Positions 8,811 to 17,420 of a DNA stretch of 64,000 nt are shown here, piece by piece. The stretch is from Segniliparus rugosus ATCC BAA-974 (GTDB lineage Bacteria > Actinomycetota > Actinomycetes > Mycobacteriales > Mycobacteriaceae): positions 682,001 through 746,000 of the forward strand of contig NZ_KI391953.1 in the NCBI RefSeq assembly GCF_000185725.2. The letters run 5' to 3'. A program made the translations under genes and the position numbers. Numbering within the stretch: the first letter of the stretch is position 1; every line of letters begins with the position of its first letter. The notes under the pieces are model-generated. The model was given only the letters and a program-made list of their open reading frames with translations. It did no database searches and was not told the DNA's origin.

Positions 8811-9193
8811 GAGCCCGCCGCCGCGTAGGCCCCGGACTCGTCGTGCACCTCGCGCCCGGTCACCGGCGGGTTGAAGACGCAGAGCATCCGCATCCGCTCG
8901 TCTGAGGCCAACCGGTGCCGCTCATGCCCGTCGAGCAAGTACATCGATCCTGGTCCGAGCGGATGCTCCTCGCCGGTTTCGAGGTTGGTCAGCACGCCCC
9001 GGCCTTCGATCAGCCACACCGCCTCGACGTGGTGCTTGTAGTGGAACTCGTGCACCGAGCCCGGTTCGATCGTGGTCTCGTGGAATGAGAACCCCACGCC
9101 GTCGTCGGCGAGGATGATCCGTTTCGAGCGCCAGCCGCTGTCCGCGACGTCCCGTTCGGTTCCGGTGATTTCTTCTGTGGTCCGCACGATCAC
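8807..9193 (-). CDS. ectC: L-ectoine synthase
   Basis: Cyclises N-gamma-acetyl-L-2,4-diaminobutyrate to ectoine; a cupin-fold metalloenzyme. 128 residues, matching the usual ~130. I chose the GTG at 9193, giving VIVRTTEEI, because EctC proteins begin MIVR and AGGAG lies eight bases upstream; a further upstream GTG at 9226 would add 11 unsupported residues. The cupin core reads HEFHYKHHVEAVWLIEG and GSMYLLDGHERHRL. Confidence 0.96.
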   Translation of the reverse strand: MIVRTTEEITGTERDVADSGWRSKRIILADDGVGFSFHETTIEPGSVHEFHYKHHVEAVWLIEGRGVLTNLETGEEHPLGPGSMYLLDGHERHRLASDERMRMLCVFNPPVTGREVHDESGAYAAAGS

Positions 9194-9227
9194 AGCCGTC
9201 TCCTTTCTCGTCTCGATGGCCGCCACG

Positions 9228-10502
9228 TCACGGGCGCGCCGCCGCGTCGACCGCGTCGCCCAAGATTTCGACTCCGTGCCGCAGGTCTGCGAACGAGGTC
9301 GTCAGCGGCGGAAGCAGCTTGACCACTTCGTCCGACGGTCCTGAGGACTCCACGAGCACCCCCTCGTGGAACGCGGTGCGCCGCACCTGTTCGGCCTGCT
9401 CGGGCTTCTCGAATTTGAGTCCTTGCGCCAGTCCTTTTCCTCGGGCCGAGACGCCCTCGTGCTGGTCGGCGATGGCTTCGAGGTGGGACCGCACCTCTGC
9501 GCCCTTGCGGCGGGTCGTCTCGGCGAACTCGTCGTCGGACCAGAATTCCTCCAACGCCGCCGTGGCGGTGACGAACGCGGGGTTGTGCCCTCGGAACGTC
9601 CCGTTGTGCTCGCCGGGGCACCAGAGGTCGAGTTCTCTTTTGAACAGCGTGAGCGCCATCGGGAGCCCGTAGCCGCTGATCGACTTGGACAATGTGACGA
9701 TGTCGGGGAGGATTCCGGCGTCCTCGAAGGAGAAGAAAGGCCCGGTGCGCCCGCAGCCCATCTGCACGTCGTCCACGATGAGCAGGATGTCCCGGTCGTG
9801 GCACAGGTCGGCCAGCGCGCGCAGCCATCCGGCACGGGCGACGTTGACTCCGCCCTCGCCTTGCACGGTCTCCACGATGACGGCGGCGGGACGGTTCAGC
9901 CCGCTGCCCGAGTCGTCGAGCACGCGGGCGAACCAGTGGAAGTCCTCTGCCGCTTCGCCGAGGTAGTTGTCGTAGGGCATCGGCGTGGCGTGCACGAGCG
10001 GGATGCCGGCTCCGGCGCGTTTCATCGAATTGCCGGTGACGCTCAACGATCCGAGCGTCATGCCGTGGAAGGCGTTGGTGAAGCTGATGACGGATTCGCG
10101 CCCGGTCGCCTTCCTCGCCAGCTTCAACGCGGCCTCGACCGAGTTCGTCCCTGTCGGGCCGGGGAATTGCACGACGTAGTCGAGCCCCCTCGGTTTGAGG
10201 ACGCGCGCCTCGAACGTTTCGAGGAAACGGCGTTTGGCTTCTGTGGCCATGTCGAGCGAATGCACGACGTTGTCGCCCGCGAGGTACTCCAGCAACGGGG
10301 CCTTGAGCGCGGGGTGGTTGTGTCCGTAGTTGAGCGCCCCCGCGCCGGCGAACAGGTCCAAATACTGTTTTCCAGCGGCGTCGGTGATCCAGGAGCCTTT
10401 TGCTTTGGTGAACACGGTGGGCCAGTTGCGGCAGTAGCTGCGGACTCCCGATTCGACTCGTGCGAAGGTTTCTGGCAGGACAGTTTCAGCGATAGCGGTC
10501 AC
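9228..10502 (-). CDS. ectB: L-2,4-diaminobutyrate-2-oxoglutarate transaminase
   Basis: PLP-dependent class III aminotransferase making L-2,4-diaminobutyrate from aspartate semialdehyde, the first committed ectoine step. 424 residues. PLP-site features include GTNSVEAALKLARK, FTNAFHGMTLGSLS, IVDDVQMGCGRTG with D244/D245, and Schiff-base Lys273 in LSKSISGYGLP. It lies between ectA (59-bp gap) and ectC (34-bp gap) on the same strand. Confidence 0.96.
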   Translation of the reverse strand: MTAIAETVLPETFARVESGVRSYCRNWPTVFTKAKGSWITDAAGKQYLDLFAGAGALNYGHNHPALKAPLLEYLAGDNVVHSLDMATEAKRRFLETFEARVLKPRGLDYVVQFPGPTGTNSVEAALKLARKATGRESVISFTNAFHGMTLGSLSVTGNSMKRAGAGIPLVHATPMPYDNYLGEAAEDFHWFARVLDDSGSGLNRPAAVIVETVQGEGGVNVARAGWLRALADLCHDRDILLIVDDVQMGCGRTGPFFSFEDAGILPDIVTLSKSISGYGLPMALTLFKRELDLWCPGEHNGTFRGHNPAFVTATAALEEFWSDDEFAETTRRKGAEVRSHLEAIADQHEGVSARGKGLAQGLKFEKPEQAEQVRRTAFHEGVLVESSGPSDEVVKLLPPLTTSFADLRHGVEILGDAVDAAARP

Positions 10503-10561
10503 CTGGGTTCTCTCTTCCTTTGTTTCGGTTGTCGCTTCACGGAGAAGTCAGGCCCGGAGCA

Positions 10562-11065
10562 TCAGGGCTTCGACGTGATCGGCCCGACGCGCACCAGCGG
10601 CTCCGCTTCGTGCGGAGCTGGGAAAAGCGAGGCCGGGAACCCGTCGGATATGGCGAGCGTCGTGTTGCGGCGGCGGGCGAGCGCGCCGAACATCGCGTTC
10701 GACGCGGCGTTGGACGGGGCGACGGTGGCTTCGACGACGATGTCGCGGTCGGCGCGGTCCACCAGCCAGTCCAGCATCGCTGCGCCCACTCCTTGCCCGC
10801 GCGCTTGCGCCGCGACACAGATTTGCCACACGAACAGCACGTCCGGGCGCCCAGGCGGATGGTAGCCCGTGGCGAAGCCGACCGGGCCGCTCGAGTTCTC
10901 GGCGATCGCCGAGGTCGCCGAGAAGTGATGCGCGAGCAGCACATACGCGTATCTCGTGTTCACGTCGAGAGTCTCGGAGGACGCGGCGAGCCGGTGCATC
11001 GCCGGGCCGTCCTCGGGCTGCGGCGGCCGCAGCGTCACAGAGGGAGCGGCTTTCAGTTCGCCCAT
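10562..11065 (-). CDS. ectA: L-2,4-diaminobutyrate N-gamma-acetyltransferase
   Basis: GNAT-fold acetyltransferase that acetylates diaminobutyrate with acetyl-CoA. 167 residues from the ATG at 11065 (MGELKAAPSV), which is the usual EctA length; the frame runs further upstream but that part is Arg-rich and not conserved. EctA hallmarks: LDVNTRYAYVLLAHHFSATS, FVWQICVAAQARGQGVG (acetyl-CoA loop) and EATVAPSNAASNAMF. First gene of the ectABCD operon; the region upstream holds the promoter and paired palindromes. Confidence 0.94.
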   Translation of the reverse strand: MGELKAAPSVTLRPPQPEDGPAMHRLAASSETLDVNTRYAYVLLAHHFSATSAIAENSSGPVGFATGYHPPGRPDVLFVWQICVAAQARGQGVGAAMLDWLVDRADRDIVVEATVAPSNAASNAMFGALARRRNTTLAISDGFPASLFPAPHEAEPLVRVGPITSKP

Positions 11066-11183
11066 GGCGGTCTCGTTCCTTCCACGCTCGTGTTGGCTTC
11101 CTCGTCGTGGCGCGTGCCGCGAGGAACCTTGCGGTTCGGATCTCGTTACCAACGTAACAGGAAAGTAAAAGCGGCTTGATTCG

Positions 11184-11237
11184 GGGTATGTTTTCCCTAC
11201 GTATAGGGTATTTTTGCACTAATTTCCCCATATGGGG
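11184..11237 (-). promoter_or_regulatory. AT-rich ect upstream region with two palindromes 30 bp apart
   Basis: CCCTA-cgta-TAGGG (11195-11208) and the perfect palindrome CCCCATATGGGG (11226-11237) have centres exactly 30 bp apart, about three helical turns. GGGTATGTTTT (11184-11194) and GGGTATTTTT (11206-11215) form a direct repeat. This AT-rich patch stands out in a GC-rich sequence and lies 120-170 bp upstream of ectA. It is a likely promoter/operator for osmotic control; the regulator is unknown. The rest of 11066-11337 shows nothing else. Confidence 0.5.
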
Positions 11238-11337
11238 CCGATGTGGATCCGCTGCCCTTCTTCCGACTTTAGTCGCAATCGCCCTGACGTGGCTTCGGCG
11301 CGTCGGACCGGCAGGCCCTATGGCCCCGTGCGGCCGG

Positions 11338-11964
11338 TCAGGCTTCGGCGGCGAGCGCGGCGGCGAAGCCGACCATCACCGTTCCGGTCGCGGCGTTGAC
11401 GCAGCGTCGGGCGCGAGGCCGGGCGAGCGCTTGGCGCGCGGCGTTCGCGCTGAGCGCCACGATCACCAAGACCGCCGTCCCGACCGCCACCAGCGTGAAG
11501 CAGTAGGCCAGCAGCCTCGCGGCTGGCGCGTCGCCGGACACGAACTGGGGGAGGACCGCCAGGTTGAACATCAGCACCTTCGGGTTCGTGATGTTGCAGA
11601 GGAAACCTTGTCGAGCGCTGGACCAGAGCTGTTTTCTCGGACGGCGGGACGAGCCCGCATCCTCGGCGGGGGCCAGCTCCCCCTTGATCGCGGCGCGGAT
11701 CGCGGTCGCGCCCATGTACAGCAGGTACAGGACGCCGATCACGCGCAGCGCGAGGAAAAGAGGCTGGGAACGAGTCAGCACGGCGGCCAAGCCCCACACG
11801 ACGAGCAGCCCTTGCATGGTCGCCGCAGCCGCGATGCCCGCGATGGCGGCGAAACCACGGGAACGCCCGCCCAGCGCCGTGGTTTGGATCGTGAGCAGCA
11901 TGTCCGGCCCAGGGGCGGAGGCGAGCAGGGTCGCAAACATTAAGAACCCCAGGTAGTTGCTCAT
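11338..11964 (-). CDS. LysE/RhtB-family amino acid exporter
   Basis: 208-residue inner-membrane exporter with about six hydrophobic segments. The N-terminus MSNYLGFLMFATLLASAPGPDMLL carries the PGPDML motif of the LysE/RhtB superfamily, followed by GxxxGFAAIAGIAAA and the NPKVLMF motif in the middle. I chose the ATG at 11964 because the family starts there; the open frame upstream (to 12069) is not conserved. Substrate cannot be read from sequence. Lying upstream of ectA on the same strand but 272 bp away, it is probably a separate transcript. Confidence 0.82.
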   Translation of the reverse strand: MSNYLGFLMFATLLASAPGPDMLLTIQTTALGGRSRGFAAIAGIAAAATMQGLLVVWGLAAVLTRSQPLFLALRVIGVLYLLYMGATAIRAAIKGELAPAEDAGSSRRPRKQLWSSARQGFLCNITNPKVLMFNLAVLPQFVSGDAPAARLLAYCFTLVAVGTAVLVIVALSANAARQALARPRARRCVNAATGTVMVGFAAALAAEA

Positions 11965-12229
11965 AAAATGATTGTAGCGAGCCCTCGCGGGCGCCCCGAC
12001 CATGAATGCGGCCTCGGCCTTTGGCACAATGGAAGCCGCTGCACACCAGAGCAGGGCCGGTGCGATCACCCCCTAGGTCGGGCTTTGGGACTTGTTTCGA
12101 CAGCCTGTCAGCGGCGTTATCGCGCCGCGTGTCTTGGGAACGAATGTGGTCCGCGCAAAAATCCCAGGGGGTCTTCCTCGATCGCCTGTTCCCGTCACGC
12201 TCGTCCCGGGCCACAGCACGGAAGGGGTG

Positions 12230-13663
12230 ATGCAGTCTATGGCACTCTCGACAACTGAAAAAACCGAGAAATCGTCGACGACTGAAAAAACAACAGGACG
12301 GGTTGATCCCGAGCCTGCGAGTCATATTCCGAGGTCCACGCTTCGCCGCGCGATAGCGGCCTCGGCCATGGGGAACGCCACTGAGTGGTTCGACTACGGG
12401 GTGTACGCCCTCACCGTCCCGTATATCTCGAAAGTCTTCTTCCCCGGAGACGGGGCGAGCGGGACGCTGTGGGCGCTATTGACCTTCGCCATCTCTTTCC
12501 TGGTGCGCCCGCTCGGCGGCCTGGTCTGGGGGCCGCTCGGCGACCGGCTCGGCCGCAAACAGATCCTCGCCGCCACCATCGTCATGATGTCGGGGGCGAC
12601 ATTCTGCGTGGGGCTCTTGCCGACGCACGCCGCCGTCGGAGCATGGGCCCCGGCGGCGTTGATCCTGCTGCGCATGGTCCAAGGCTTCTCCACCGGTGGC
12701 GAGTACGGCGGGGCGGCGACGTTCATGGCCGAGTACGCCCCGGACCGCAAGCGCGGCTTCTGCGGTTCCTTCCTCGAATTCGGCACGCTCGGCGGCTACG
12801 CCTTCGGGGCGCTTCTCGTGCTGCTCGTGGACCTGGGCCTTGACGACGGAGCCATGCAGACATGGGGTTGGCGGCTGCCGTACCTGATCGCCGGGCCGCT
12901 CGGCTTGGTCGGCTTGTACCTGCGGTCGAAAATGGAAGACACTCCCTGCTTCCAGGAGCTGGAGCAATCGGGCGGGAACGAATCGAATCTCGGGCATGAG
13001 CTGCACGAGCTCGCGACGGTCTACCGTCAACCGGTCGTGCTGCTCTTCGGCCTGGTCGTCGCGCTCAACGTGGCCAACTACACGCTTTTGAGCTTCATGC
13101 CCACCTATTTGGGGAGCCATATCGGCCTCACCGACACCCAGGGGCTCGTCATCATGCTGGTTGTCCAGCTCGTCATGATGGCGCTTCTTCCCATGTGCGG
13201 CGCGCTGTCGGACCGTGTCGGGCGCAAACCCATGTGGCGAGCTTCCCTGGTCGGGTTGTTCGTCCTCGCCGTGCCGATGTTCCTGGTGATGCGGCTGAGC
13301 TTCTTGGGGGCGCTGGTCGGGCTGATCGTGCTCGGCGGGTTCTTCATCCTGCAGTTGTCCACGATTTCGGCGACATTCCCGGCGATGTTCCCCACGCAAG
13401 TGCGTTTCGCGGGTTTCGCCCTCTCCTACAACGTGGCGACCTCGGTGTTCGGCGGCACCTGCCCCTTGATCAACGAGTGGCTCATCGACAAGCTCGGATC
13501 CGATCTCGTTCCGGCGGGGTATCTCATGGCGAGCTGTCTCGTCGGGCTCGTCGCGCTGCCCTTCGTGACGGAGACCGCCGGGGTCTCGTTGCGGGGGCGT
13601 GGGGTGCCCGGCGTCATCTCCAGGCCGGCGGGCCGGCGCCCCGGACGTGATCGCGCGTCCTGA
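12230..13663 (+). CDS. MFS transporter, metabolite:H+ symporter (ProP-like)
   Basis: 477 residues from the ATG at 12230, preceded by GGAAGGGG. Twelve membrane segments are evident. MHS/ProP hallmarks: [13 protein letters not shown] in helix 1, [24 protein letters not shown] (major facilitator motif), [26 protein letters not shown] and [11 protein letters not shown]. ProP proteins import proline, betaine and other osmolytes, and the closeness to ectABCD supports an osmoprotectant role; dicarboxylate or shikimate uptake is also possible in this family. The first 25 residues contain an imperfect 27-bp duplication with two A6 runs (12258-12263, 12285-12290). It is divergent from lysE across 265 bp in which I see no other gene. 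Confidence 0.82.
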   Translation: MQSMALSTTEKTEKSSTTEKTTGRVDPEPASHIPRSTLRRAIAASAMGNATEWFDYGVYALTVPYISKVFFPGDGASGTLWALLTFAISFLVRPLGGLVWGPLGDRLGRKQILAATIVMMSGATFCVGLLPTHAAVGAWAPAALILLRMVQGFSTGGEYGGAATFMAEYAPDRKRGFCGSFLEFGTLGGYAFGALLVLLVDLGLDDGAMQTWGWRLPYLIAGPLGLVGLYLRSKMEDTPCFQELEQSGGNESNLGHELHELATVYRQPVVLLFGLVVALNVANYTLLSFMPTYLGSHIGLTDTQGLVIMLVVQLVMMALLPMCGALSDRVGRKPMWRASLVGLFVLAVPMFLVMRLSFLGALVGLIVLGGFFILQLSTISATFPAMFPTQVRFAGFALSYNVATSVFGGTCPLINEWLIDKLGSDLVPAGYLMASCLVGLVALPFVTETAGVSLRGRGVPGVISRPAGRRPGRDRAS

Positions 13664-13685
13664 TCGGACGTGCGAGAATGGCCGC

Positions 13686-14870
13686 ATGGCAGAGATCGTG
13701 CTCGACCACGTGGGCAAGCAGTACGCGAACGGGGCGACCGCCGTGGCGGATGTGGACCTCACCATCGCGGACGGGGAGTTCATCGTCCTGGTCGGGCCGT
13801 CCGGATGTGGGAAGTCCACGACGTTGCACATGGTGGCGGGGCTGGAGTCGATCAGCTCCGGCGAGTTGCGCATCGGCGGCAAACGGGTCAACGAGGTCGC
13901 TCCGAAGGACCGGGACATCGCGATGGTCTTCCAGTCCTACGCCCTGTACCCGCATATGTCGGTGCGGCAGAACATCGCGTTCCCGCTGACCTTGCGCAAA
14001 GTCCCCAAGGCCGAGATCGCCGCGAAGGTCGAGGACGTCGCGAAGATCCTCGACCTCGGAGCCCTCTTGGACCGCAAGCCTGGCCAGCTCTCCGGCGGGC
14101 AGCGCCAGCGCGTCGCGATGGGCCGGGCCATCGTCCGCCACCCCAAAGCGTTCCTCATGGACGAGCCGCTCTCCAACCTCGACGCGAAGCTCCGGGTGCA
14201 GATGCGGGCCGAGATCCTGCGGCTGCGACAACGGCTGCAGACCACCACGATCTACGTCACCCACGACCAGACCGAGGCGATGACCTTGGGGGACCGCGTC
14301 GTGGTCATGAAAGGCGGCGTGGTGCAGCAGATCGCCGCGCCGCAGGACCTCTACGACCGGCCGAAGAACCGGTTCGTCGCCGAGTTCATCGGCTCCCCGT
14401 CGATGAATTTCGTGCCGGGGGAGTTCGCCTCGGACGGCGTGCGCACGGCGTTCGGACTGGCCGCGCTGCCCGCCGACGCGTTCGCGAAGGCGACCGCGCG
14501 CGCCAAAGAAAAAGGATTGCAGGGCAAAAACGTGCTGCTCGGGCTGCGGCCGGAGCATTTTGAAGAAGACCAGCGCAGTGAAGAAGACCGGCGCAGTGAA
14601 GAAGACCGGCGCAGTGAAGAAGACCGGCGCAGTTCGGGCGGGGCTTCCGGCCCCGCGCAGTCCTCGGCGGTGCATTTCGAGGCTGAGGTCGACCTGGTGG
14701 AATCGGTCGGCTCGCACCGCTACGTGTACTTCTCTTCCGGCGAGCAGCAGCTCGTCGCACGAGTGCCCGCGCATTCCGCCGCGAAAGCGGGCGAGCGGTT
14801 CCCGCTGCGCTTCGACCCGGCGAAGGCGCTGGTCTTCGAGCCGGGATCCGGCGACAACCTGACCTTCTAA
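13686..14870 (+). CDS. Sugar ABC-transporter ATPase, UgpC/SugC/MsmK type
   Basis: 394-residue nucleotide-binding subunit that energises carbohydrate ABC importers. Walker A is GPSGCGKST (~36-44), Q-loop [11 protein letters not shown], signature [14 protein letters not shown], Walker [17 protein letters not shown], and switch His in THDQTEAM. The C-terminal TOBE/regulatory part follows ~residue 235. A loop there, straight after LRPEHF, is expanded by four copies of EEDRRS (first copy EEDQRS). No permease or binding-protein genes are next to it, so it may serve several importers, as MsmK-type ATPases do. It starts 22 bp after the MFS gene. Confidence 0.88.
   Translation: MAEIVLDHVGKQYANGATAVADVDLTIADGEFIVLVGPSGCGKSTTLHMVAGLESISSGELRIGGKRVNEVAPKDRDIAMVFQSYALYPHMSVRQNIAFPLTLRKVPKAEIAAKVEDVAKILDLGALLDRKPGQLSGGQRQRVAMGRAIVRHPKAFLMDEPLSNLDAKLRVQMRAEILRLRQRLQTTTIYVTHDQTEAMTLGDRVVVMKGGVVQQIAAPQDLYDRPKNRFVAEFIGSPSMNFVPGEFASDGVRTAFGLAALPADAFAKATARAKEKGLQGKNVLLGLRPEHFEEDQRSEEDRRSEEDRRSEEDRRSSGGASGPAQSSAVHFEAEVDLVESVGSHRYVYFSSGEQQLVARVPAHSAAKAGERFPLRFDPAKALVFEPGSGDNLTF
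14562..14633 (+). repeat. 18-bp tandem repeat, four copies, in frame
   Basis: Units at 14562-14579, 14580-14597, 14598-14615 and 14616-14633. The last three are identical; the first differs at one base (Q for R). Each encodes six residues, EEDRRS. It lies inside the ABC ATPase regulatory domain. Confidence 0.92.
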
Positions 14871-15031
14871 TTCTCGGGGTCCAGGCGGCGGTCTGCTTCG
14901 TTGCCGACTCCCAGTGGCGCACCTCGAGCGCGGGAGCCCTCGTCGTCTGCTGTCTCGCGCCCATCCGTCTGAGGCTCCCGGAGAAAGCGCGCGGAGGTTT
15001 CGGGAATACGTCCGGCGGTTGCGATGTTGAG

Positions 15032-15062
15032 TTGAATGTTCAATAATGAATTGAATGTTCAA
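15032..15062 (+). promoter_or_regulatory. Paired operator TTGAATGTTCAA upstream of yceI
   Basis: Two identical 12-bp sites, 15032-15043 and 15051-15062, each an inverted repeat TTGAA-TG-TTCAA, are repeated with a 19-bp period. They end 21 bp before the yceI ATG and so would block its promoter or ribosome access. The neighbouring MarR protein is the natural candidate ligand. The rest of 14871-15083 shows no gene. Confidence 0.65.
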
Positions 15063-15083
15063 CTTATGACTGAAGGAGAATCC

Positions 15084-15611
15084 ATGACCGCGACCATTCC
15101 TGGCCTCACGCAGGGCACGTGGACCATCGACCCGGTGCATTCCGAAGTGACCGCCAGCATCCGGCACCTCGGCGTGAGCAAGGTCCGCGCCAGTTTCGCC
15201 GAGTTCTCCGGCGCGGTGACAGTGGCGGAGGACGGCGCCCCGGCGGTAGTCGCCGAGATCGCGGTCGGCTCGATCGACACCAAGAACGAGGCGCGCGACA
15301 CCCACGTCAAATCCGCCGACTTCTTCGACGTGGCCACGTACCCCACGGCGAGCTTCCGCTCCACCGGCGTCCAGAAAGACGGCGACGACTACATCGTGAG
15401 CGGGGACTTCACGCTCCATGGCGTCACCAAGCCGATCGAGCTGCGCCTGGAGTTCGGCGGCGTCGCGCAAAACCCGCAGACCGGGGGATCGGTCGCCGGG
15501 TTCTCGGCGACGACGACCATCGGGCGCAGCGACTTCGGCATCAGCGCGGCCCCTGGTCTGCTCGGGGAAAAGGTCGCCATCGAACTCGACATCGAGGCGG
15601 CGCTCGCGTAG
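15084..15611 (+). CDS. YceI-family lipid-binding protein
   Basis: 175 residues; the ATG at 15084 follows AAGGAG with good spacing, so I reject an earlier in-frame ATG at 15036 that lies inside the operator. The YceI lipocalin-like barrel is clear: GTWTIDPVHSEVTASIRHLGVSKVRA, IDTKNEARDTHVKSADFFD, YPTASFRS, GDFTLHGVTKPIEL and FSATTTIGRSDFGI. The family binds polyprenoid or amphipathic lipids and often responds to stress. There is no signal peptide, so this copy is cytosolic. Likely repressed by the MarR protein encoded convergently. Confidence 0.92.
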   Translation: MTATIPGLTQGTWTIDPVHSEVTASIRHLGVSKVRASFAEFSGAVTVAEDGAPAVVAEIAVGSIDTKNEARDTHVKSADFFDVATYPTASFRSTGVQKDGDDYIVSGDFTLHGVTKPIELRLEFGGVAQNPQTGGSVAGFSATTTIGRSDFGISAAPGLLGEKVAIELDIEAALA

Positions 15612-15624
15612 CCGCCGGAGCGCC

Positions 15625-15664
15625 GAGCGCGGCCCTGGCCGAGATCTCGGCCAGGGCTGCGCTC
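15625..15664. terminator. 40-bp inverted repeat, bidirectional terminator
   Basis: 15625-15644 pairs with 15645-15664 over 20 bp with a single G-U position and no spacer. It lies between the convergent yceI stop (15611) and marR stop (15674). No T-run follows on either side, so it may act as a transcript-end stabiliser as well. Confidence 0.7.
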
Positions 15665-15673
15665 GTCTCGGGG

Positions 15674-16150
15674 CTAGCCGAGATCTTCGAGACGCTTCAC
15701 GATGCGCGCCGCCGTCCGTCCGAACTGGCGGAACTCTTCGGGGGTAACCGCGTCCAGCACGGCGGTCCGCACTCGTTCCACGTGGCCGGGGGCGCTGGAT
15801 TTGAGCAGCTCGTACCCCTCGTCTGTGAGGATCGCTTTGGTGTACCGCCCGTCGTCCGGGTCGGCCTCCCTGCGCACCAGGCCGCGTTCCTCGACCCTGG
15901 AGATCAGGTGCGACAGCCGGGAGAGGGACGAGTTCGTGAGCATCGCGAGCTCGGAAAGCCTGCGAGCGTGGCCCTTGTCCTCGGACAGCATGGCGAGCAC
16001 GCTGTATTCGAGGTGCGAGAGCCCGCTGTCGCGCGTCAGCTGGGAGTCCAGCGCGGTCGGCAAGCGCATCGTCAGCGCGACCACGGCGAGCCAGTCTTCG
16101 AGCTCGGCGGGGCTGAGCCAACGCGGGGGCTGCTCGTCGCTGGGAACCAT
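15674..16150 (-). CDS. MarR-family winged-helix regulator
   Basis: 158 residues from the ATG at 16150 (MVPSDEQPPRW). The winged helix-turn-helix spans ~residues 45-115: LSHLEYSVLAMLSEDKG, RLSELAMLTNSSLSRLSHLI and the wing EERGLVRREADPDDGRYTKAILTDEG. It faces yceI, and the twin TTGAATGTTCAA sites upstream of yceI have the size and symmetry expected of MarR operators. No copy of that site appears in its own upstream gap (16151-16229), so strong autoregulation through it is unlikely. Confidence 0.88.
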   Translation of the reverse strand: MVPSDEQPPRWLSPAELEDWLAVVALTMRLPTALDSQLTRDSGLSHLEYSVLAMLSEDKGHARRLSELAMLTNSSLSRLSHLISRVEERGLVRREADPDDGRYTKAILTDEGYELLKSSAPGHVERVRTAVLDAVTPEEFRQFGRTAARIVKRLEDLG

Positions 16151-16229
16151 GCGCTGATCGTACCTATTTCTTCGCAACCGGCGGCGCGCCTCAGCCTTGT
16201 GGCTGGTGTGACGCGTGATGATACTGGCC

Positions 16230-17411
16230 ATGAAGGTCGCTCTCCTTTCCCGCAAATCCGAGCCGCTGCCCGGCGTCCTCGCCACCGCGAGGGTCGGCAG
16301 GGACACCGCCAAACTGCTGCGCAAGGTCAAAGAGGGCGACGTGGTCGTCATCGACGAGCCGGATTTGGACCAGGTCACGGCGGACGCGTTCGTGGAGAAG
16401 GGGGTCGCCGCGGTGGTCAACGCCGCGCCCTCCATCTCGGGGCGTTACCCCAACATGGGGCCGGAAGTGCTGGTCAGCAATAACATCACGCTGGTGGACA
16501 CGGTCGGCGACGACGTTTTCCGCAAGGTGCGCGACGGCGCGAAAGTGCGCCTGCACGAGGGCGGGGTGTACAGCGGCGACAAACTGCTGGCCGAAGGGGT
16601 CGAGCGGGACGAGGCGCAGATCGGGGAGCTTATCTCGGGCGCGAAGACCAGCCTGATCAACCACCTCGAGGCGTTCTCCGGCAACACCATCGAGTTCATC
16701 CGGGCGGAAAGCCCGCTGCTCATCGACTCGGTCGGCATCCCAGACGTGGACGTGCGGATCGAAGGCCGCCACGTCGTCGTCGTCGCGGACGGCGAGGACC
16801 ACGAGGCCGACCTGAGGGCGCTGCGTCCCTTCATCCGCGAGTTCATGCCGGTACTCGTCGGCGTCGGCAAGGGCGCGGAGGCGATCGTCCGCCAGAAGCT
16901 GCGCCCGGACCTCATCGTCGGCAACCCGGAGCTCATCTCGGCCGAAACGCTCAAGAGCGGCGCGCAGGTCATCCTGCCCGCCGAGTTCGACGGCACCGCC
17001 CCCGGCCTTGAGCGCATCCAAGACCTCGGCATCGGCGCGGTCACCTTCCCCGCGTCCCTCGAGCCGGCGGACCTCGCGCTGATCCTGGCCCACCACCACG
17101 GAGCCTCGATCATCGTCACGGCGGGCCACACCGCCTCGCTCGGCGACTTCTTCGACCCGGCGCAGCGCGGTTCGAGCCCGTCCATCTTCCTCACCCGGTT
17201 GAAGGTGGGGCAGAAGCTGGTCGACGCGAAGGCGCTCGCCTCGCTCTACGCGACCAAGCACACCGGGGGGCTCGTCGCGTTCCTGGCGATGATGCTGCTC
17301 ATCGCGGGCGTGGTGCTCTTCATCGCCTTCGGGCAGCAGTTCCACCTGGTGGCGGGCCTCGAATCGCTGTGGCGCTCGGCGGCGCAGTCGATCCAGGGCT
17401 GGCTCACGTAG
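16230..17411 (+). CDS. steA: SteA-like cytokinetic-ring protein (Rv1697 family)
   Basis: 393 residues from the ATG at 16230 (MKVALLSRKS), chosen because Rv1697-type proteins start at this point; GTG 16215 and ATG 16218 are also in frame and no start has a clear ribosome site. Conserved blocks: VVNAAPSISGRYPNMGPEVL, VRLHEGGVYSGD, HLEAFSGNTIEFIRAESPLLIDSVGIPDVDV, LVGVGKGAE, GLERIQDLGIGAVTFPAS and AGHTASLGDFFD. One membrane helix lies near residues 350-372. The fold resembles thiamin pyrophosphokinase. In corynebacteria SteA and SteB act together in septal wall cleavage. Confidence 0.9.
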   Translation: MKVALLSRKSEPLPGVLATARVGRDTAKLLRKVKEGDVVVIDEPDLDQVTADAFVEKGVAAVVNAAPSISGRYPNMGPEVLVSNNITLVDTVGDDVFRKVRDGAKVRLHEGGVYSGDKLLAEGVERDEAQIGELISGAKTSLINHLEAFSGNTIEFIRAESPLLIDSVGIPDVDVRIEGRHVVVVADGEDHEADLRALRPFIREFMPVLVGVGKGAEAIVRQKLRPDLIVGNPELISAETLKSGAQVILPAEFDGTAPGLERIQDLGIGAVTFPASLEPADLALILAHHHGASIIVTAGHTASLGDFFDPAQRGSSPSIFLTRLKVGQKLVDAKALASLYATKHTGGLVAFLAMMLLIAGVVLFIAFGQQFHLVAGLESLWRSAAQSIQGWLT

Positions 17412-17420
17412 GCGACACGC

